Positions 59,323 through 64,000 of a stretch of DNA of 64,000 bases are shown piece after piece. Every line of letters starts with the position of its first letter. Position 1 is the first letter of the stretch. This DNA is from Stenotrophomonas ginsengisoli (GTDB lineage Bacteria; Pseudomonadota; Gammaproteobacteria; Xanthomonadales; Xanthomonadaceae): positions 1 through 64,000 of the forward strand of contig NZ_LDJM01000025.1 of the NCBI RefSeq assembly GCF_001431485.1, in the 5' to 3' direction. The notes under the pieces were generated by a model. The model did no database searches. It was not told the origin of the DNA and was given only the letters and a program-made list of their open reading frames with translations. The position numbers and the translations under genes were made by a program.

Positions 59323-60141
59323 CTAGAAAACCCAGGCGCTGTCACGCTCTGGAAGATTGGGTACTGCCATGGTCTGGGCCACGGCAACCGGTACGGCCGG
59401 CAGGGCCGATGAAGACACAGCGGCAGTGCTGACAGCCGGGGCCGGCATGACCGTAGTGGACACGGCCACCGGTTGCCCGCGTACCTGCACACTGAGCGGC
59501 TGCGCCACGGTCTGGTCGGCTGCAGCAGCTGCGGCGATCGGCGCTGCCACCCGTGATACGGGCTCGGCACGCTGCGGCATCACCGCGTGGGCCAGTCGCT
59601 GCGGCACCTCGGCCACGATGCGTCGACTGGTACGGTGCTGTTCGCCACCTGCCAGGGCAATGGCCGACTGCTCGCGTCGCCCCATCAGTGCCGTGGCCTG
59701 TGCATCACGTGCCAGCGAGGCAAATACTTTCTGCACGTAACCGTGTCGATAGCCGGTAGTGAAATTTCCGGAGTAATAGCAACTGAAAGCCTTGCCCCAG
59801 TCCTGTCCGGAGCGCGCATGGCACTCGGACAGGATGCGCGCACCGGCGCGCACGTTGTTGCACACATCAAAAGCCTGCTCGTAGCTTCCCAGGCCTTGCT
59901 TGGACAGGTTGTAACGATTGACCTGGACCAGGCCAACAGAGAAGTTCCTGCCCTGCTCTTCCAGCATTTTGGCCGTGCTCACCGCCTCGGCCAGATTGCG
60001 CGGCTGGCGTACCAGACGCCCCCCCACCACACCAATGGCATAGGGGTTGTGCGACGACTCGACCTGGGCAACGTGCTGCATCAGCTGGCCGGGTATGGCC
60101 ATGTCGTTGCAGGCAGCCATCAACTCCAATCCTGGCAACAT
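59323..60141 (-). CDS. virB1: T4SS lytic transglycosylase VirB1
   Basis: A 272-residue protein with an N-terminal SLT/lysozyme-like domain. The catalytic Glu is in HVAQVESSHNPYAIGVVGG, followed by NFSVGLVQVNRYNLSKQGL and AFSCYYSGNF. The C-terminal 120 residues are a low-complexity Ala/Pro/Val-rich tail without a recognised fold. No clear signal peptide precedes the domain, which is unusual for an enzyme that must act on periplasmic peptidoglycan. It lies 6 bp downstream of virB11. Confidence 0.9.
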   Translation of the reverse strand: MLPGLELMAACNDMAIPGQLMQHVAQVESSHNPYAIGVVGGRLVRQPRNLAEAVSTAKMLEEQGRNFSVGLVQVNRYNLSKQGLGSYEQAFDVCNNVRAGARILSECHARSGQDWGKAFSCYYSGNFTTGYRHGYVQKVFASLARDAQATALMGRREQSAIALAGGEQHRTSRRIVAEVPQRLAHAVMPQRAEPVSRVAAPIAAAAAADQTVAQPLSVQVRGQPVAVSTTVMPAPAVSTAAVSSSALPAVPVAVAQTMAVPNLPERDSAWVF

Positions 60142-60147
60142 GGTCAG

Positions 60148-61182
60148 TCAGCCTCCCAGCGAGCGTTGCGGATCGAAATCGATCCCGGTGATGTGACGGC
60201 TGCCACCATGGGCCGCGATATGCACGACCACGTCGATGGTCAGCTGCAGCAGGCGCTTGATCACGGAAAACTCCAGCCCCGAACCTTCGGCCGATGCCTT
60301 GACCATCAAGGCCAGCTGGTCCCAGGTCTGGCCGATGCTGCCGGCGTGACAACTGGTGATCGAACCCGGGTGACCGGAGGCACAGTTGCGGATGAAGTAG
60401 AACGATTCATCACCGCGCAACTCGGCCAGGATGATGCGGTCCGGCTTCATGCGCAGGCAGGCCTCCATGCAACTCTTGGCGGTGACATTGGCCGTGCTCT
60501 GCCCGCCCTTGGAGTACAGCAGGTGCACCACATTGGGCTGGGTGATGAACAGCTCGCGCGCATCCTCGATGGTGACCAGGCGCTCGTCTTCCGGGATATG
60601 GTTGACCAGCGCCTTCATGAAGGTGGTCTTGCCCGAACCGGTCGCGCCTGCCACCACGATGTTCTTCTTGTAATGCACCGCCTTGCGGAAGAAATCCGCA
60701 TAGCGGCGCTGCGAGCGCAGTTCCAGCAGTTCCTGATCATGTGCACTCAGGCTGGGCGCACCCTCCAGCACCCGCTCGAAGAATCCGTCCTGCTGGTACT
60801 GGTCCAGGCTGCGGGTATGGTGCGAAGGCAAACGAATGGTGATGGACACCGTACCCGGTGCGCAGGCTGGCGGAATCACGAACTGGGCACGCTGGCCGGT
60901 CGGAAAGGTCAGCGACACCACCGGATCGGTATCGGTGATGCGCTGCCCGGTATTGCTCTCGTTGACAATGGCCACACAGAACTGGCGCGCACGCTCGAAG
61001 GTCATGCCTGGGACCTGCACGCATTGCCAGCGCCCACGCGACTCCAGCCAGATCTCGCCCGGCCGGTTGATACAGATTTCCGTCACGTCATTGCTGGCGA
61101 TGTAATCCCCAATGCCCAGGGCCTGGAACTGGTAGTCCAGGAAGGCGTTGTTGACCGCATCGGTATCGATGGCCATGCCCAT
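60148..61182 (-). CDS. virB11: T4SS ATPase VirB11
   Basis: A 344-residue hexameric traffic ATPase. Walker A is VVAGATGSGKTTFMKALVNH near residue 175, then the Asp box VTIEDARELFI, the His box and Walker B region RMKPDRIILAELRGDESFYF, and SGHPGSITSCHAGS. The N-terminal domain binds other subunits. It lies 7 bp after virB10. In Xanthomonadaceae the order virB10-virB11-virB1-virB2 is standard. Confidence 0.95.
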   Translation of the reverse strand: MGMAIDTDAVNNAFLDYQFQALGIGDYIASNDVTEICINRPGEIWLESRGRWQCVQVPGMTFERARQFCVAIVNESNTGQRITDTDPVVSLTFPTGQRAQFVIPPACAPGTVSITIRLPSHHTRSLDQYQQDGFFERVLEGAPSLSAHDQELLELRSQRRYADFFRKAVHYKKNIVVAGATGSGKTTFMKALVNHIPEDERLVTIEDARELFITQPNVVHLLYSKGGQSTANVTAKSCMEACLRMKPDRIILAELRGDESFYFIRNCASGHPGSITSCHAGSIGQTWDQLALMVKASAEGSGLEFSVIKRLLQLTIDVVVHIAAHGGSRHITGIDFDPQRSLGG

Positions 61183-61189
61183 GACGTGC

Positions 61190-62386
61190 TCAGCGCCTCA
61201 GGTTGGCCACGACGGAGGAGAAATCCACATCGCGTGCGACATAGACATTGACCACGGTGCCCTGGTTGATGGTCACGGTCGGACGACGGTTGAGCTGCTG
61301 GTTGAGCACCTGGTTGGCCATGTTTTCCATGGTGCGTGCCGTGGCACTTTCATACGGCGAGCTGACGATGGTGCCGTTGGCCCCCACTTCATACTCGGCC
61401 GGGCCATGCTCGGCAGCGGCGTACTTGAAGCCATCGGCCACCAGGCTGATCAACAGTGCGGCAGAGATCTTCTGCCCCCAGTGATTGTCCAGATCGCCCG
61501 GATGACCCGCACCGCCAAGGCCATCGATACCCGGGCTGGACATCTGCACATCCACCCCATTGGGCGTGGTGATGCGGTCCCAGATCACCTGGACGCGATC
61601 GGTCATCGCCCCACTGTAGGAACCAAAGACCTTGGAACCGCGCGGCAGCAACAGGGTCTGGCCGGTGGTCGAATAGACCGGCTCGGTCACGATGCAGCTG
61701 GTGAAGCCCGGATGATCGGTGACCACGCGGGTTTCCAGCACACAGCGGATATACGTGCCACGTTGCAGCAGCGTATCGCGGCGGTGCAGGAAGCCGGCCT
61801 GGCCGACATCCTTGAGCTGGGCCTGGATGGTGGCATCCCCACCAGCGGCACCCGGCATGCCCGTCTGGCCCGGCATCTGGCCCATGCCGAACTCCGGCGA
61901 CATCCCGGCACCAGCCTGCATGCCACCGGCATCATCGATACGCCGCGAGACCAGACTCGGCCCACGCGGTACAGCGGCCTGGCCCATGTCGCCTCCGGGC
62001 ATTGCCATCGGCATCGGCTCGGCCAGCGGCAACGGCGGCACCATCGGTACCGGCTCGGCCGGCGGCGGCAGGTTGGGCATCCGTGCGACTGCCGGAGTTT
62101 CCGGAATGTACGGGCGCTCCTCACGCGGGGCAGCAGCCGGCTTTTCCGGCTCCTTGCTGCGGCCAAGCATCAACCAGGCCATCCCCAGCACCAGCAGGAT
62201 CAGCAGGCCGAGGAACATCAACGCCTTGCGGTTCATGCGCTGGTTTTCTTCGGTACGCAGCTGCGGTGCGGCCGCATCCAGATCCGGCACCGGCTCGGCG
62301 CGGGCAGCATTGATGTAGGGGTTGCTGGCCAGGGCCGGGTCAATGGCACCCGGGTCGTTCACATTTTCCGTAGGGTTGTGACTCAT
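61190..62386 (-). CDS. virB10: T4SS core protein VirB10
   Basis: A 398-residue protein that spans the periplasm. It has a cytoplasmic N-terminus, one membrane helix (KALMFLGLLILLVLGMAWLM), a Pro-rich spacer (LPPPAEPVPMVPPLPLAEPM), and the TrbI-type C-terminal domain with GTYIRCVLETRVVTDHPGFT, TTGQTLLLPRGSKVFGSYSG and NQGTVVNVYVARDVDFSSV. It is one of the three subunits of the outer-membrane core complex. Its start shares a base with the virB9 stop. Confidence 0.95.
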   Translation of the reverse strand: MSHNPTENVNDPGAIDPALASNPYINAARAEPVPDLDAAAPQLRTEENQRMNRKALMFLGLLILLVLGMAWLMLGRSKEPEKPAAAPREERPYIPETPAVARMPNLPPPAEPVPMVPPLPLAEPMPMAMPGGDMGQAAVPRGPSLVSRRIDDAGGMQAGAGMSPEFGMGQMPGQTGMPGAAGGDATIQAQLKDVGQAGFLHRRDTLLQRGTYIRCVLETRVVTDHPGFTSCIVTEPVYSTTGQTLLLPRGSKVFGSYSGAMTDRVQVIWDRITTPNGVDVQMSSPGIDGLGGAGHPGDLDNHWGQKISAALLISLVADGFKYAAAEHGPAEYEVGANGTIVSSPYESATARTMENMANQVLNQQLNRRPTVTINQGTVVNVYVARDVDFSSVVANLRR

Positions 62387-63210
62387 TACTGCTTCTTCCT
62401 CCGCAGCCCGACCACGTTGTCACCATGACGCATCAACAGGTAGGGATAGGTGCCATGAACGATGATCGTGTTGCCTTCCACCGTGGTGTTGACCACAAAT
62501 TCCTCCGAGCGCTCGCGTTCGCGGGCATACACGGCCGGAAAATTGCCGGTCGGGAAGGAAACGCCGTCGTTCAAACGGACATAGGTGAAACGGCCATCGT
62601 CGTAGACCGCCACCGGCACCATCCATGCCGCCTTGCTGCGGGTGGCATAGTCATAGCCATAGTTGTACTGACGGTCTTTTTCGATCCCGGTGGAGGCACG
62701 CACCAGATCAACCGGCTCGGGCGCTGCGGCGGCTGATGCACCGGTGGCCGTGGCCGCACCGAAGCTTTCCGGCGGATAGCTGAAGCGGATCTTGTACTGC
62801 ACACCGGCGGCACGGGCCTGGGACAACTCACGCCAGTCGGTGGCCACCACCTTCAGCTCGAAGATGTAGGAATGGGTCGCCGTGCGCACCACCATGTTGG
62901 TGTCCACGTCCACATTCTTCGGCTTCAGGTAAAAGACGTTGTCGCGCCGGCTCAATTCCCAGCCACTGCTGAAGCCGGTGGAGTAATCCAGGATCTGCTC
63001 GGACGGATCCAGCTCGATCTGGGTGGTGATGCCAAGGCCGGTGCGCACCGGATATACCGCATCCGGCACGTAGGCATAGGTATCAATCACACGCTGCCCC
63101 ACCGCCACCGCTCCGGCCGGCACCTCCTGGGCGAGCACTGCCGGCGTGGCTGTGGCAAGCACAGCAGCGGTCGCTGCCGCCATCAGGCCAAGTTTCAAAC
63201 TCCGATTCAT
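62386..63210 (-). CDS. virB9: T4SS core protein VirB9
   Basis: A 274-residue secreted core subunit: signal peptide (LMAAATAAVLATATPAVLA), then RVIDTYAYVPDAVYPVRTGL, the DWRELSQARAAGVQYKIRF region and the C-terminal part with YNYGYDYATRSKAAWMVPVA and VYDDGRFTYVRLNDGVSFPT, the VirB9/CagX family block. Its start overlaps the virB8 stop (ATGA). Confidence 0.95.
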   Translation of the reverse strand: MNRSLKLGLMAAATAAVLATATPAVLAQEVPAGAVAVGQRVIDTYAYVPDAVYPVRTGLGITTQIELDPSEQILDYSTGFSSGWELSRRDNVFYLKPKNVDVDTNMVVRTATHSYIFELKVVATDWRELSQARAAGVQYKIRFSYPPESFGAATATGASAAAAPEPVDLVRASTGIEKDRQYNYGYDYATRSKAAWMVPVAVYDDGRFTYVRLNDGVSFPTGNFPAVYARERERSEEFVVNTTVEGNTIIVHGTYPYLLMRHGDNVVGLRRKKQ

Positions 63211-64000
63211 CGTGCAACATCTCCATTGGATGGCGGCAGTACACCGATGGCACCAGCAGCACCTGCCGTTCCCTGCCCTTGCTGTGACTGTTGTTGTTGC
63301 AGCTGCTGTTGCTGCAGCATCTGCAATTGCAGCTGCAACTGCTGGATCTGCGCCGGGTCCACCGGCGCGACCGGAGCCGGCATCGCACCATCGGCAGGCA
63401 ACTGCATCGGCATTGCCTCACCCGCAGCTGCCATCGGCAGCTCCGGCAAGGTGGCGGCCGGCACCGGAGACAGCTCGACCTCGCCCGGCGTGGTGGTGGC
63501 CGCATCGCTGTCCACCCGGTAGGTCTTGACCTGGAATCCGAGCGGGTTCTGCACACGGTCGGCATCGCTCAGGCGCAGGTTCGGGTTGTACTCGAATTCG
63601 ATCATCGCCACCTTGTTGTCGATGACACGGCTGCCGCCGGTTTTCTTGTCAAACAGCACGCGCTGGAAACGCACCGTTGCCGCGCCTTCGCGCTTGGGCC
63701 CACCCACGCGCTCCAGCACAATGCTCAGGATGCGGATGCGCACTGCACGGTCACGTCCGTACAGGATCGACGGATTGGCCGGATTGGACTGCCCCCACAA
63801 AGCACGCATTTCCGAGGACACCGAGCCGGTACTCATCAGGAACGGCAACTTCCAGTCGCCAGACTGGGAGGTCATCATCAACTCGTAGTCATAGCTTTCG
63901 CGGGCCACGATGAAGCGATGGATGTTCGAGCGCGCCACGGCCTGGTCGGCATACAGACGGTTGTCATCGGCCGAGCTGACCAGCCGGCTGACCTGGGCAT
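63207..64000 (-). CDS. virB8: T4SS protein VirB8, C-terminal part
   Basis: The gene extends past the right edge; about 263 C-terminal codons are seen. The periplasmic VirB8 fold is recognised in AVARSNIHRFIVARESYDYE, SSEMRALWGQSNPANPSILY, FQRVLFDKKTGGSRVIDN and VAMIEFEYNPN. The last 60 residues are low complexity, Met/Pro/Ala then Gln-rich (PAQIQQLQLQLQMLQQQQ), encoded by CAG/CAA repeats. It lies directly upstream of virB9. The N-terminus with its membrane helix, virB7 and virD4 would be outside the window. Confidence 0.93.
   Translation of the reverse strand, partial: AQVSRLVSSADDNRLYADQAVARSNIHRFIVARESYDYELMMTSQSGDWKLPFLMSTGSVSSEMRALWGQSNPANPSILYGRDRAVRIRILSIVLERVGGPKREGAATVRFQRVLFDKKTGGSRVIDNKVAMIEFEYNPNLRLSDADRVQNPLGFQVKTYRVDSDAATTTPGEVELSPVPAATLPELPMAAAGEAMPMQLPADGAMPAPVAPVDPAQIQQLQLQLQMLQQQQLQQQQSQQGQGTAGAAGAIGVLPPSNGDVAR

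Overview
The window looks like chromosomal DNA of a Xanthomonadaceae bacterium, most likely Stenotrophomonas or a close relative. The core genes are high in GC. The order fur/bamE (omlA)/rnfH/ratA/smpB/ssrA, the sucA-sucB-lpd cluster, the thrS-infC-rpmI-rplT-pheS-pheT-ihfA-MerR block and a VirB-type type IV secretion system (T4SS) all fit that family. The genus is an inference from gene content; no search was run.

Layout. Positions 1-13.4 kb: the 5' part of fumC (minus), then purB, a RoxA-like ribosomal protein hydroxylase with an acidic tail, a GNAT acetyltransferase, the complete 2-oxoglutarate dehydrogenase set (sucA, sucB, lpd), a LOG family protein, a YigZ-like protein and an ABC exporter (all plus). 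Positions 13.4-19.7 kb: tyrA and pdxY, then the grpE-dnaK-dnaJ heat-shock genes (minus) with a good sigma-32 promoter upstream of grpE and no hrcA between grpE and recN. Positions 19.8-24.2 kb: recN, fur/bamE, rnfH-ratA, smpB and the tmRNA gene; SmpB and tmRNA act together in trans-translation. Positions 24.3-35.1 kb: an eight-gene minus-strand operon for the distal valine pathway (mmsA, acyl-CoA dehydrogenase, enoyl-CoA hydratase, HIBYL-CoA hydrolase, mmsB), electron transfer flavoprotein (etfB, etfA) and propionyl-CoA synthetase (prpE). It faces a divergent ScfR-like XRE regulator. Both routes end in propionyl-CoA.

Positions 35.4-37.8 kb form a small accessory patch: a lipoprotein, a toxin-antitoxin pair and a truncated BRCT gene, lying next to the 3' end of a tRNA-Pro(GGG) gene. 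Positions 37.8-45.6 kb are the translation block, with a candidate threonine attenuator (leader peptide MATTTAHC plus terminator) in front of thrS and a non-AUG start for infC.

Positions 46.0-54.2 kb are the unusual part: a minus-strand array of about eleven DUF4189-type secreted, cysteine-rich paralogues. Some are intact, some frameshifted, interrupted by a stop, or cut down to their signal peptides. In four places a second family of small secreted cysteine proteins follows a DUF4189 gene. Large direct repeats and chimeric junctions show repeated duplication and recombination. The array starts 2 nt after virB6, the last recognisable gene of the T4SS operon (virB8-9-10-11-1-2-3-4-5-6, 54.2 kb to the window end, minus). 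The likely meaning is that the array is a rapidly evolving accessory set tied to the T4SS, for example periplasmic immunity, decoy or pilus-associated proteins. That role is inference.
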